Assembly (NCBI GenBank): GCA_964445985.1
Contig: CAYUMU010000020.1
Coordinates: forward strand, 1 to 64,000
Source of the DNA: CAYUMU01 sp964445985
Lineage (GTDB): Bacteria > Planctomycetota > Planctomycetia > Pirellulales > S012-138
Length of the DNA stretch: 64,000 nucleotides
Reading direction: 5' to 3'
In this document: piece by piece, positions 17,500 to 27,995 of the stretch
Numbering within the stretch: the stretch's first letter is position 1
Layout of the letters: each line of letters starts with the position of its first letter
Notes under the pieces: model-generated
What the model saw: only the letters and a program-made list of their open reading frames with translations
Databases searched by the model: none
Told to the model about the DNA's origin: nothing
Translations under genes and position numbers: made by a program

Positions 17500-17520
17500 T
17501 ATTGAGACGCTGTTGCAATA
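17500..17520 (+). promoter_or_regulatory. candidate Fur-type operator upstream of feoA
   Basis: TATTGAGAC (17500-17508) and GTTGCAATA (17512-17520) form an imperfect 9-3-9 inverted repeat, seven of nine positions matching. The left arm resembles the TTGAGA half-site of Fur boxes. Its place over the likely transcription start of a ferrous iron operon fits repression. Recognised by eye only. Confidence 0.4.
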
Positions 17521-17570
17521 GCTGCATCCCTGTGGGATGTCGGGTGGCTATATTTTCCAGGAAATTTCGC

Positions 17571-17804
17571 GTGGAACCTCCTCCGATTCCGCTGCATTGC
17601 ATGTTTGCCGGGCAGAAGGCGCTGGTCGACCAGGTGTTGGGCGCGCCGGCTCACGTGCAGCGTTTGCGTGAGTTGGGGCTGCGCGACGGCGCGCAGGTGG
17701 AAATGCTCCAACCGGGCACGCCGTGCATTGTGCGGCTCGGCGAGCAGAAGTTGTGCTTTCGAGCCGATGAAATTACCAGTGTTTTGGTGCGGGCGGGAGC
17801 GTAA
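17571..17804 (+). CDS. feoA: FeoA domain protein (first copy)
   Basis: 77 aa from a GTG at 17571, preceded by CAGGAAA; the frame extends 23 codons further but that part reads as non-coding. The fold is the small SH3-like FeoA domain, with the typical pattern HVQRLRELGLRDGAQVEMLQ, then PCIVRLGEQKLCFRADEI. FeoA is cytoplasmic and assists FeoB in Fe2+ uptake. It is the first of two adjacent feoA genes, the next starting 6 bases after its stop, then feoB. Regulation by iron is suggested by the operator-like repeat upstream. Confidence 0.88.
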   Translation: MEPPPIPLHCMFAGQKALVDQVLGAPAHVQRLRELGLRDGAQVEMLQPGTPCIVRLGEQKLCFRADEITSVLVRAGA

Positions 17805-17810
17805 CCCACG

Positions 17811-18041
17811 GTGGCCAACCTGTCAGAACTTTCGAAGCAGAAGACCCGGGCGCGGGTGCTTCAGGTCACCGGCGACGACGAAATCAGCCAGCGGTTGCTG
17901 GAGATGGGGATCACGCCTGGCGCCGAAGTGGCGTGGGTGGGCGCGGCCCTGATGGGCGACCCGGTGGAGTTCGAAGTCCGCGGGTATCGCCTGTCGCTGC
18001 GCAAACGCGAAGCCGCGCGTGTGGAGATTGAGCCGCTGTGA
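17811..18041 (+). CDS. feoA: FeoA domain protein (second copy)
   Basis: 76 aa, GTG start at 17811, only 6 bases after the first feoA, so almost certainly in one operon. It shows a FeoA domain with ISQRLLEMGITPGAEVAWVG, then PVEFEVRGYRLSLRKREA. The two copies are clearly different in sequence, so this is an old duplication and they may form a heteromeric contact with FeoB. Followed by a 211-bp gap with a strong hairpin before feoB. Confidence 0.9.
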   Translation: MANLSELSKQKTRARVLQVTGDDEISQRLLEMGITPGAEVAWVGAALMGDPVEFEVRGYRLSLRKREAARVEIEPL

Positions 18042-18089
18042 TTGGACGCTTAGGAGCCGGATTGTAAGACATTCGCCCCAGTTAATTGC

Positions 18090-18145
18090 AACCCGACGCG
18101 TTCGCGAGGGATATCCGCGAACTTCCCTCGCTAACGCGTCGGGTT
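18090..18145. repeat. long hairpin element between feoA and feoB
   Basis: Two 22-base arms (18090-18111 and 18124-18145) match in 21 positions and enclose a 12-base loop. The left arm begins AACCCGACGCGTTCGCGAGG. The strength of the stem could attenuate feoB or protect the upstream feoA mRNA. The core, ACCCGACGCGTTAGCGAGGG, reminds me of an intergenic repeat common in planctomycete genomes. Confidence 0.75.
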
Positions 18146-18252
18146 ACGAGAACCTACCTGCCTTCACCCCGCACGGGCAGCCTGCCGCTGAGACGCACCC
18201 AGGCACGCTCCCTTCCTTCATCCGTTTCCTCTCGCCGCCCCCCGCCAATTTC

Positions 18253-20577
18253 ATGACCACGGCCGCCATTCCCACCAAAACCAGCACCGTGGCCCTGATT
18301 GGGAATCCCAATACGGGCAAGAGCACGCTGTTCAACGCCTTGGCTGGCACTCGGCAGCGCACGGGCAATTATCCGGGCGTGACGGTTGAAAAAAAGGTTG
18401 CCAACATCACGGTGGAAGGGGCCAAGCTGCAACTGGTCGATCTGCCCGGCACCTATAGCCTGGCGCCGCGGTCACTCGATGAAATGGTGGCGGTGGACGT
18501 GCTGTTGGGCCGCCGGAGCGACGTGCCCCCGCCCGACGCGGTGGTGTGCATTGTGGATGCCTCGAACCTGGAGCGAAACCTGTACCTGGTGAGCCAGGTG
18601 TTGGAGTTGGGCCGACCGGTGGTGTTGGCGCTCAACATGGTGGATGTGGCCCGCGAGCGGGGGATTGTGATCGACACGGCCACGTTGGCCTCGCGGCTGA
18701 ATGTGAGCTTGGTTGAAGTGCAAGGCAATCGGCGGATTGGCTTGGAAGCGTTGAAGAAGGCGATCGTGATGGCCGTGGCGAGCGAGCCGCCGCCGCGATT
18801 GAGCCCCTTTTCGCAGCCGTTTCAAGACGAGGTGGCCAAGCTGGGCGAGGCATTCCGCAATGCCTCGCCGGGGAAAGTTCCGCCGCGATATTTGGTGGAG
18901 CGATTGTTGCTCGATACCAGCGGTTACCTGCAAGATGAATTGGTTCCGCACGGCAGCGCCGCGGCGCCCATTGCCGAGCAGTTGCAAGCAGCGCGCGGCC
19001 GGCTGGCAGAAATCGGACAGAATGTGCCGGCCGTGGAGGCGATTGCCCGCTATGGCTGGGTGGCTGAAACCCTCTCGGGCCTGGTGGAGCGGCCGAGCGA
19101 GCGGCGCGTGACCACATCGGATCGCATTGATGCCGTGCTCACCAACCGGCTTTCAGGAACGGTCATTTTTGCTTTATTGATGGTCGTGGTCTTTCAAGCC
19201 GTGTTCAGTTGGGCCGTGCCGCTGATGGACTTGATCGACGGCAGCTTGGGGGCACTGGGCGAGTGGATCGGCGGGCAAATGACCGCAGGGCCGCTGCAAA
19301 GCCTGGTGGTCGATGGCGTCATTGCCGGCGTGGGGGGCGTGCTGGTTTTCTTGCCGCAGATATTCATCCTGTTCTTTTTTATTGCCCTGCTCGAGGACTG
19401 CGGTTACATGGCGCGGGCCGCGTTCTTGATGGACCGGTTGATGTCGTGGGTGGGGCTATCGGGGAAGTCGTTCATTCCGCTGCTGTCGTCGTTTGCCTGT
19501 GCCATTCCTGGCGTGATGGCGGCGAGGGTGATTGAGAATCGCCGGGACCGGTTGACCACCATTCTGGTGGCGCCGCTGATGAGTTGCAGCGCGCGGCTGC
19601 CTGTCTACGCGCTGTTGATCGCGGCCTTTGTGCCCACGACTCGTTACCTGCAAGGCTTGATTGGCCTGCAAGGGCTGGTCATGTTTTCGATGTACATGAT
19701 CGGCATTATCACGGCGGTGCTGGTGGCCTTGGTGCTGAAGAAAACCTTGCTCAAGGGGCAAACGCCGCCCTTCGTGATGGAGTTGCCTTCGTACAAGTTG
19801 CCGTCGCTGTCGCTGTGGCCGTTCAACTACCTGGTGTACTGGGCGCAAACATCGCGGGGCACGGCGGGGGCCAGTTTGGCTCCTTCGTTGGGGCTGGTAT
19901 GGCACCGGATGTTCGATCGGGGCTGGGCCTTCATCTATCGGGCTGGCACGTTGATCTTTGCCGTGTCGGTTGTGGTTTGGGCGGCCTTGTATTATCCGCG
20001 GAATGCCGATGTATCGCATTGGGAAGACCAGCAGGCCGCCCTGGCCGAGTTGGAACCAAGCGAGGCCCTGCTCGGTTTGACCCTCATGACGGGGCAGCAA
20101 GCGGCGGTGGGCGATCTCGACAACCGGATCGCGGGCGAGTACCAGCGGCACAGTTACCTGGGCACGGCCGGTCGGGCGATTGAACCGGTGGTTCGCCCCT
20201 TGGGGTGGGATTGGCGAATCGGCTCGGCGGCCGTGGCTTCGTTCCCGGCGCGCGAGGTGGTGGTGGCGACCCTCAGCGTGATTTTCAACGAGGGGAGCGA
20301 TATCGACGTGGAAGATGATGAACAACGGGGCCGGCTCACCACGGCCATCGAGCAAGCCACCTGGGAAGGGACGGATCGGCCGCTGTTCACGCTGCCGGTG
20401 GCCCTATCGATCATGGTGTTCTTCGCGCTTTGTGCCCAGTGCGCGGCGACGCTGGCCGTGATCAAGCGTGAAACCAACAGTTGGCGCTGGCCGATCTTTA
20501 CCTTCGCCTACATGACCGGCCTGGCCTACGTGGCCGCGTTTGCGACCTACCAGATTGGCGCCTGGATGATGGCCTAG
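18253..20577 (+). CDS. feoB: ferrous iron transporter FeoB
   Basis: 774 aa, standard FeoB length, from the ATG at 18253 (the frame extends upstream through the hairpin, which is not coding). The cytoplasmic G domain has G1 GNPNTGKST near residue 17, G3 DLPGTYS near 64 and G4 NMVD near 128. A helical GDI-like segment follows, then an inner-membrane domain of about eight to ten helices from residue 300, including the two Gate motifs with conserved Cys (SSFACAIPGVMAAR near 415 and the later SFPAREVVV near 658). It imports Fe2+ with FeoA. No strong SD precedes the ATG, unlike its neighbours, so translation may depend on the upstream hairpin or on coupling. Confidence 0.96.
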   Translation: MTTAAIPTKTSTVALIGNPNTGKSTLFNALAGTRQRTGNYPGVTVEKKVANITVEGAKLQLVDLPGTYSLAPRSLDEMVAVDVLLGRRSDVPPPDAVVCIVDASNLERNLYLVSQVLELGRPVVLALNMVDVARERGIVIDTATLASRLNVSLVEVQGNRRIGLEALKKAIVMAVASEPPPRLSPFSQPFQDEVAKLGEAFRNASPGKVPPRYLVERLLLDTSGYLQDELVPHGSAAAPIAEQLQAARGRLAEIGQNVPAVEAIARYGWVAETLSGLVERPSERRVTTSDRIDAVLTNRLSGTVIFALLMVVVFQAVFSWAVPLMDLIDGSLGALGEWIGGQMTAGPLQSLVVDGVIAGVGGVLVFLPQIFILFFFIALLEDCGYMARAAFLMDRLMSWVGLSGKSFIPLLSSFACAIPGVMAARVIENRRDRLTTILVAPLMSCSARLPVYALLIAAFVPTTRYLQGLIGLQGLVMFSMYMIGIITAVLVALVLKKTLLKGQTPPFVMELPSYKLPSLSLWPFNYLVYWAQTSRGTAGASLAPSLGLVWHRMFDRGWAFIYRAGTLIFAVSVVVWAALYYPRNADVSHWEDQQAALAELEPSEALLGLTLMTGQQAAVGDLDNRIAGEYQRHSYLGTAGRAIEPVVRPLGWDWRIGSAAVASFPAREVVVATLSVIFNEGSDIDVEDDEQRGRLTTAIEQATWEGTDRPLFTLPVALSIMVFFALCAQCAATLAVIKRETNSWRWPIFTFAYMTGLAYVAAFATYQIGAWMMA

Positions 20578-20593
20578 ACACGTAGCATGGATA

Positions 20594-20715
20594 CGTGGCA
20601 TGGACGTCCCCGTCCATGAATGCGCTAGGCAGCGGTAAAAAGCCCTGCGATTGGGTACATCGGTCGTTCCACGGCAAGGCTACGCCCACTCTTGGCCGAG
20701 ACGGCCAAGCTACGG
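20594..20715. repeat. dispersed ~120-bp intergenic repeat, copy 2
   Basis: Direct copy of the element at 16431-16552, with several substitutions and small indels. It includes the palindrome CATGGACGTCCCCGTCCATG at 20599-20618, better conserved here than in copy 1. Confidence 0.75.
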
Positions 20716-20723
20716 GAAGCAAG

Positions 20724-23420
20724 CTACGGTTGAACCACCACGGGCAGCGGTAGTTCCAGTAGCACGTCGGCGTGGGCCGTGAGTTCGCGGTCGGCCAGTT
20801 TCCAGCGGGCGTCGAGGCCGCGGCACCAATTGAGGGGGCGGAACGCGTGCTGGCCGGCGCGGCTGTCGTCGGGGCGGTGCGTCCAGCGGGGGCATTCGGC
20901 GTCGGCCTTGAGTACGAATTCACCGCCAGTCGAACTGACGAGCTTGCCATCGACGATTTGCTCCGCGACCGTCAAGCAGTCTTCGATCGGCACGCCGAGT
21001 TGATCGTGCAAGGCATTGAGGTATTGGATCGTGCCGTAAAGGGTGCGTTTGGCTTGCCGCTCGGCCATGGGGTTCAGGAACAGGGCCACCGAGCTATCGC
21101 GGAGGTCCCTGATGCTGATGTGGTTTTCTTGCGGACCATCGGCCGGTTCGGCGGCATTGAACCCGAACTCGGGTAATAAGGTGTCGCCACCGAATTTCAG
21201 CTTGAGTCCACTACCGCCGCTCATCATCTGCATCCATTGCATCACGAGCGGCGTTTTCTCCATGGGGCTGGCTTCGAGATCGATCTTCACGCGGTCCTGT
21301 TTTCCGCCGGCTTCCACTTCCCGTTGCAAGCCAACCACCACGGCTGGCATTTTGCCCCAATCGTTGCGGTACGACTGGGCGAACTCGCGGTACTGGGCTG
21401 CCTCGGTGGCCGTGATCTGGGTCAGGGCCACATCGGGGACGGGGATCAGGCTGCCGTAGCCGCCGCGAAGGCTGTCGAGCGGACGGCCGTTTACGATGGC
21501 GATGCGGCTGCCATCGGCCGGTTGATTGAAGCCTGGGGGGAGATAGCCGCCTTCGATCAGGGCCTCGACGCTGTCGCTGGGTTGGCCTTCACGCTGGGCG
21601 ACAAAGCGGGCCAACGTGGTGGCTTCCAAACGGACCTGGGATTTGAGCCGCCGCATCATTTCGACGCGGTAATGAGGGCTGGCGAGGTTCTCAAACACCG
21701 CTGGCGAGAGATAGGCGAACATGGTGTCGCGGCGCGTGAGCGGCATTTTGCGGCGGGCCTGGCGGAAATCGGCCGAGTTGGCCAGCGATCCGCGACCCTC
21801 GCTGGCTTCAAAGAACCGGATCATCAGGGCTTTGGAAGTCGTGGCGAAGTGGTAGTTGCCCACCTCGGCGTAGAACGAGCGGACGCGATTGTCGGGCGTG
21901 TGCAGGAACGAAACGGTGCGGCCCGCGAGGTCGACGTCTTCCAGCACCACATCGTCGTATTTCTTCAAGGCCGCCTTGCGTTGGCTGCGAATGAAATTGC
22001 CGAGCACGTCGGTGTTTTCTGCCCTCAGGAGGAAGCCAATGGCGGCGCCTTCGCGGAGGAAGACATCGCTGCCAATGATGGCGGCGTCTTTGATGACGAA
22101 CGGGCCGACGACATCGGCCAGCAGAATATCGCGGATTTCCAAGCGGTCCTGCATGCGTTCGCTGATCTCGTACTTAACGGCGGAAGTGAGAAACAGCGTG
22201 CCGAGGTCGCCTTCGGCACGGTCGATGATGGTTTTCAGCCACCAGAAGTTGGCAAAGTTGCCGAACCGCAGATAGAAGCATTCTTGGGGCACATGCTGGG
22301 CCATTTCTTCAATGGCCACGTCTGCGTTGACCGCGTTTTCTCTTACCACGCCGCCGTTGTTGGCTGGCAATGCCCCCGGCGCTGGCAATGTGCCCGGCGC
22401 TGGCAATGTGCCCGGCGCTGGCAATGCGCCCGGCGCTGGCAATGCCTCGACGGCCGCGGGCATGGGGGCCGGCGGTAATTGCGGCAGCGGGCGGTCGGCG
22501 GGCTGTTCGGCCGAGGTGGCCAGCAGGATATCGCGTTGCAAACCTTGGCGGAGCGATTCGGCGCCGAGCAGCGGCGCCAGTGCCGAACCCATTTGGGGTT
22601 CGCTCATCAAACCAGAGAAATTGAGCAGCGAGGCGCGCTCTTCGGACGGGGCCGGCAGGTTGAGCCGCCGGGCCAGGGTGAGACGGAGAAAGTTTTCCAC
22701 GCCGCGGGGGTAGTCGTTGCCTTTGGCGAACAGCCCGCCGCGTCCGCGGTAGCTATCCCACCAGGCGGCCAGCAATTCGCGGTGTTGGCGGTCGTCGCTG
22801 AGGGGGTGAACTTCGGTTTCGAACCGTTCGGGCGAGTGGACGCGGAGCTTGAAGGGCTCATTGCCTTGGAAGAGGAAATAGGCCGTGGCGACGCCGGGCC
22901 GGCCTTCTTGAACGCCCCCTAAAATGCCGCGAATGAGGCCGCGCACCGGTTGCACGCGCCTGCCGGAATCGCCCAAGGTGGCGTACAGCACGCGACCGCC
23001 AGCTTCGTCGGCACAGAAGACGGGGCCGAGTTCGGGCGTTCCCAACAGCCCCTCGGCCAGCATTTGCGGGTCGGGCAGGGCGCCCCCTCCCCCGAGAATG
23101 CCTTCCACGAGGCCGCCTTTGCCGAGGATGCCGCCATCGCCCATGATCGGCGGTCCTGGCGCGATGCCGGGCCGGCCGGGGCCACCCAGGATGATTCCGC
23201 CCAGGATTCCTCGGCGGGGTTGGCCTGGGGCAGGTTCACCCGGAGCGGCGGGATCGCGCCCTTCGGCAACGCGGTCGAGCGTGATTCGGCCCACGCCAAA
23301 GGGCTGGCCCGCCACGGCGATTACTTCCAGGTCGCGAAGTTCGGCGCGGGCGGCCGTGGAGCCCCAGGTGGCCGAAACTCCGGCGACAATCGCTACGATT
23401 CCCAGGATGTTGCGTTGCAT
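20724..23420 (-). CDS. large secreted protein with Pro/Ala tandem repeats, unknown function
   Basis: 898 aa from the ATG at 23420 (an ATG four codons earlier is equally possible). The frame continues much further upstream, antisense to the SDR gene, but that part is a shadow. The signal peptide is clear (MQRNILGIVAIVAGVSATWG, cleavage near ARA-EL). A Gly/Pro-rich stretch (about 45-110), then a region with conserved charged motifs, a tandem LPAPGx repeat near 325-353, and a long folded domain follow. The folded part (FYLRFGNFANFWWLKTIID, then VGPFVIKDAAIIGSDVFLRE) recalls DUF3352-type proteins, weakly. Probably planctomycete-specific and periplasmic. Function unknown. Confidence 0.75.
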   Translation of the reverse strand: MQRNILGIVAIVAGVSATWGSTAARAELRDLEVIAVAGQPFGVGRITLDRVAEGRDPAAPGEPAPGQPRRGILGGIILGGPGRPGIAPGPPIMGDGGILGKGGLVEGILGGGGALPDPQMLAEGLLGTPELGPVFCADEAGGRVLYATLGDSGRRVQPVRGLIRGILGGVQEGRPGVATAYFLFQGNEPFKLRVHSPERFETEVHPLSDDRQHRELLAAWWDSYRGRGGLFAKGNDYPRGVENFLRLTLARRLNLPAPSEERASLLNFSGLMSEPQMGSALAPLLGAESLRQGLQRDILLATSAEQPADRPLPQLPPAPMPAAVEALPAPGALPAPGTLPAPGTLPAPGALPANNGGVVRENAVNADVAIEEMAQHVPQECFYLRFGNFANFWWLKTIIDRAEGDLGTLFLTSAVKYEISERMQDRLEIRDILLADVVGPFVIKDAAIIGSDVFLREGAAIGFLLRAENTDVLGNFIRSQRKAALKKYDDVVLEDVDLAGRTVSFLHTPDNRVRSFYAEVGNYHFATTSKALMIRFFEASEGRGSLANSADFRQARRKMPLTRRDTMFAYLSPAVFENLASPHYRVEMMRRLKSQVRLEATTLARFVAQREGQPSDSVEALIEGGYLPPGFNQPADGSRIAIVNGRPLDSLRGGYGSLIPVPDVALTQITATEAAQYREFAQSYRNDWGKMPAVVVGLQREVEAGGKQDRVKIDLEASPMEKTPLVMQWMQMMSGGSGLKLKFGGDTLLPEFGFNAAEPADGPQENHISIRDLRDSSVALFLNPMAERQAKRTLYGTIQYLNALHDQLGVPIEDCLTVAEQIVDGKLVSSTGGEFVLKADAECPRWTHRPDDSRAGQHAFRPLNWCRGLDARWKLADRELTAHADVLLELPLPVVVQP
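22362..22446. repeat. 18-bp tandem repeat inside the secreted protein gene
   Basis: About five units of GGCAATGTGCCCGGCGCT encode LPAPG(A/T) repeats on the minus strand. The near-identity of the units suggests recent slippage and possible length variation. Confidence 0.8.
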
Positions 23421-23432
23421 GGTTAAATCCAT

Positions 23433-23792
23433 TCGATCGGGTCCATATGGGGCGCCGGCGGCCGCGGCGATTCGCAGGCTGACAAATCCGCCACGTGCCG
23501 GCTCTATCAACTGGCTGCCAAAACGGAGCGAATTGCAGACATTTTTTCTTGAGAATCTCGCCGGCGGGCGGCATTTTCTTCGCGGAGAGGGCCGCGGCGC
23601 TGGCGACTCGGTAATTCTCGACAGGCTTGCCGCGCGGTACGATTGAAGCCTGCTAACTTCAATCATCGCGCGGATTGCGATCCGCGCCAACTCCCGCGAC
23701 CACGCCCGTCGAGGGGGGCAGAATGCGTTTGCATTTGGCGGCGATTGCGGTTCGCGTTGCTGCTGTTCCCTACCTGCTGAAAGTTGCCTGCG
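23433..23792. other. divergent intergenic region
   Basis: Lies between the head-to-head secreted protein gene and SDR gene and should hold promoters for both. A somewhat AT-richer part is seen at about 23515-23580. No specific sites were recognised. Confidence 0.3.
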
Positions 23793-24560
23793 ATGCGATT
23801 CCAAGACCGAGCCGTCATTGTGACCGGCGGAAGCAAGGGGATTGGGGGCGGTTGTGCCCGCGTGTTTTGCGAGGAAGGGGCCCTGGTGGCGATCGTGGAT
23901 ATTGATACCGACGCGGGCCAGCAGTTGGCGGAAGAGATTACCAGCCTGGGGCCCGGCCGGGCGATGTGCGTGCGCTGCGACGTGCGGCAAGAAGAGCAGA
24001 TTGCGGCCGCGATTGCCAAAACGGCGGACCAGTTCGGGCGGCTCGATTGCCTGATCAATAACGCCGGTTGGCATCCGCCGGCGCTCACGATCGAAGAAAT
24101 GACGCTGGCGGAGGTCGATGACCTGTTCCGGCTGAATTTTTTGAGCACGTACGCGGCCTCGCGGTACGCCTTGCCGCATTTGCGCAAAACCCGGGGGACG
24201 ATCGTCAACATCAGCTCGATGACGGCCGTGCTCGGGCAAGACCGCGCGGCGGCTTACGCGGCCAGCAAGGGAGCCCAGCTTAGTTTCACCAAGGCCCTGG
24301 CCATTGAAACCGGGCCGGACGGCGTGCGCGTGAATGCGGTGCTGCCGAGCAACGTGGATACGCCGCTGATGCGTGCCTGGTCGAAGTCGTTCGCCGACCC
24401 CGAGGCGGCCGTGCAGCGAATGGCCGACCTGCAAGTCTTCAAACGCCTGGCGCAACCGGAAGAGATCGGCCGTGTGTGCCTGTTTTTGGCCAGCGACGAC
24501 GCCAGCTTTGTGACCGGGCAAGGGATTGAAGTGGAAGGGGGCTCCAGCCTGGATTACTAA
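23793..24560 (+). CDS. short-chain dehydrogenase/reductase (SDR)
   Basis: 255 aa, classical SDR length, from the ATG at 23793 (a TTG three codons upstream is possible). The NAD(P)-binding motif TGGSKGIG is near residue 11, followed by VDIDTD, whose acidic residue favours NAD over NADP. NNAG is near 87, the catalytic Ser in NISSM near 138, and YAASKG supplies the active-site Tyr and Lys near 151. The C-terminus has the usual VTGQGIEVEGG. Substrate cannot be inferred. It is isolated between the secreted protein gene and a repeat-containing gap. Confidence 0.93.
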   Translation: MRFQDRAVIVTGGSKGIGGGCARVFCEEGALVAIVDIDTDAGQQLAEEITSLGPGRAMCVRCDVRQEEQIAAAIAKTADQFGRLDCLINNAGWHPPALTIEEMTLAEVDDLFRLNFLSTYAASRYALPHLRKTRGTIVNISSMTAVLGQDRAAAYAASKGAQLSFTKALAIETGPDGVRVNAVLPSNVDTPLMRAWSKSFADPEAAVQRMADLQVFKRLAQPEEIGRVCLFLASDDASFVTGQGIEVEGGSSLDY

Positions 24561-24590
24561 GGATCAGGGATTACATAAACTCCAGAAATA

Positions 24591-24620
24591 CTCGTCATTC
24601 CCGTGCATACGGGAATCCAG
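24591..24620. repeat. REP-like palindromic element, copy B
   Basis: 30 bases with the core CATTCCCGTGCATACGGGAA. It is the inverted partner of copy C, differing from it only in the loop. Confidence 0.75.
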
Positions 24621-24763
24621 GGCACGAGAGCAAAACGATGACGCCCCACGCCATTGCCTCCTCCCCAGCGTCTTTGGCGGGACTAAGGGGTCGCCGAAGA
24701 ATGACTTCCCGGTTCAAATTTGGTTCCAGTTGGGTTCCGATAGCAATGCAATATCCGCCGCTA

Positions 24764-24793
24764 CTGGATTCCCGCCTTCACGGGAATGACGAG
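24764..24793. repeat. REP-like palindromic element, copy C
   Basis: Reverse orientation relative to copies A and B, core TTCCCGCCTTCACGGGAA. Outside the loop its reverse complement matches copy B base for base. Confidence 0.75.
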
Positions 24794-24912
24794 CCGCTAC
24801 TGGATTTCCGCCCCCGTCTTCACGAGGGCAGGTTTCGCGTGAATGACGGGTTCTAGCTGACAATTCACTTCAAATTCCGCACTCCGAATTCCGAACTCCC
24901 CACTCGATTCTC

Positions 24913-26004
24913 ATGCTCACCTATTTAGAACAGGCCGTCGCCCAAGGCGCTTCCGATATTCATCTGCAGGCCGATACTCCGCCGATGCTGCGGTTGCAGG
25001 GGGAGTTGCAAACCTTTGCCGGCGCCGGGCCGCTTTCGAATCAGGAGTTGCTGGATTTCATCGGGGGAATTGTGCCCAAGGTGGGCGCCGACGAATTGGG
25101 GGCGGGCATCGTGCAGGGCTTGGATTTCGCCTACGACGTGCCGGGCCTGTCGCGGTTTCGTTGCAGTGCTCACCGTCACTTGGGCCGGGTGGGGATTGTG
25201 TTGCGGGTGGTTCCCCGGAGTGTGCCCCCGCTCGACGACTTGGGCATCCCCGCCGTGGTGAGTGAAATTGCCCGCAGCCAGCGAGGGCTCACGCTGGTGA
25301 CCGGCACCAGCGGTTCGGGCAAGAGCACCACGCTGGCCGCGATGATTGGGCTGCTCAACCAGTCGGTCAAAGCCAAGATCATCACCATCGAAGACCCGGT
25401 GGAGTTCATCCACCCGCCCGGGGAGTCGTTGATTACCCAATTGGAAGTCGGCAACGATACGCCCTCGTTCGAACAGGCCTTGCGGCAGTCGCTACGGCAA
25501 GACCCCGATTTGATTCTGATTGGCGAGTTGCGCGACGTCGAAACGCTGCGGATGGCGCTCCGCGCGGCCGATACGGGGCACCAGGTTTTTGCCACGCTGC
25601 ACAGTTCCAACGCGGCCCAGGCCGTGGAGCGGGTGATTGCCATGTTCCCGGCCGCCGAGCATCGTCTGTTGCTATCGCAGTTGGCCGGCTCGCTAGAAGC
25701 GATCATTTCGCAGCGGTTGCTGCCCTGCAAAGCCGGCGGGCGCACGGCCGCGGTCGAGATTCTCAGAAGTACTTCCATTACCCGCAAATATATTATGGAA
25801 CAGAAAATCGCGGAAATTCGCGACGTGGTGGAGACGGGCGAAGGGGGCATGCAGAGCTTTGACCAGCACTTGATCCGGCTATTCGACCAGAAGATTGTGA
25901 CGGAAGAAGCGGCCCTGAAGGCGGCCAGCAACCCCGAGCGGCTTTCGATGGAAATGCAGGGGATTCGGCGCACTTCGGCCGGGTTGAAGCCATCGTGGGG
26001 ATGA
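24913..26004 (+). CDS. PilT-type twitching motility ATPase
   Basis: 363 aa, typical PilT length. The N-terminal PAS-like part is followed by the RecA-like ATPase core with Walker A GTSGSGKSTT near residue 135, the Asp box around ITIEDPVEF, Walker B DLILIGELRD near 200 and the His box LHSSNAAQAV near 228 (usually LHTNSA). PilT powers retraction of type IV pili at the inner membrane. No other pilus gene is adjacent, which is common for pilT in planctomycetes. An SD is not obvious before the ATG. The family call is firm; the paralog (PilT or PilU) is open. Confidence 0.92.
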   Translation: MLTYLEQAVAQGASDIHLQADTPPMLRLQGELQTFAGAGPLSNQELLDFIGGIVPKVGADELGAGIVQGLDFAYDVPGLSRFRCSAHRHLGRVGIVLRVVPRSVPPLDDLGIPAVVSEIARSQRGLTLVTGTSGSGKSTTLAAMIGLLNQSVKAKIITIEDPVEFIHPPGESLITQLEVGNDTPSFEQALRQSLRQDPDLILIGELRDVETLRMALRAADTGHQVFATLHSSNAAQAVERVIAMFPAAEHRLLLSQLAGSLEAIISQRLLPCKAGGRTAAVEILRSTSITRKYIMEQKIAEIRDVVETGEGGMQSFDQHLIRLFDQKIVTEEAALKAASNPERLSMEMQGIRRTSAGLKPSWG

Positions 26005-26222
26005 TTTTTGGTCGGTCGATGAGCGAATTGGCGGCCGAAAAACCTTACCTCACGCGTTAGGGAACCTTTGCGCCGTTCCCCCCTCCTCTTAGAATGTGCC
26101 CTTTGCGCGGGCTCCGGCGATTTCCCGGCGATTTCCGCGATTTCGCAGCCTACCCTCCCGGCCGGTTTGAGTTTTCCAACCCTTGGCCCGGTTTACTTAA
26201 CGTCCACAAAGGAACTGCATCC

Positions 26223-27995
<1,773 letters not shown>

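Larger units (their letters stand above)
24561..24912. other. gene-free stretch with REP-like inverted pair
   Basis: Contains two REP-like elements in opposite orientation about 143 bases apart (24591-24620 and 24764-24793) and a degenerate third part at about 24799-24852. The arrangement could be a small non-autonomous mobile element. No gene is seen. Confidence 0.55.

Noticed and set aside
22362..22446. CRISPR-like regular repeats
   Set aside because: The units are 18 bp without spacers and lie in frame inside a coding sequence.
23433..24521. Minus-strand continuation of the large secreted protein frame to 1,265 residues
   Set aside because: It is antisense to the SDR gene and the signal peptide at 23420 marks the true start.
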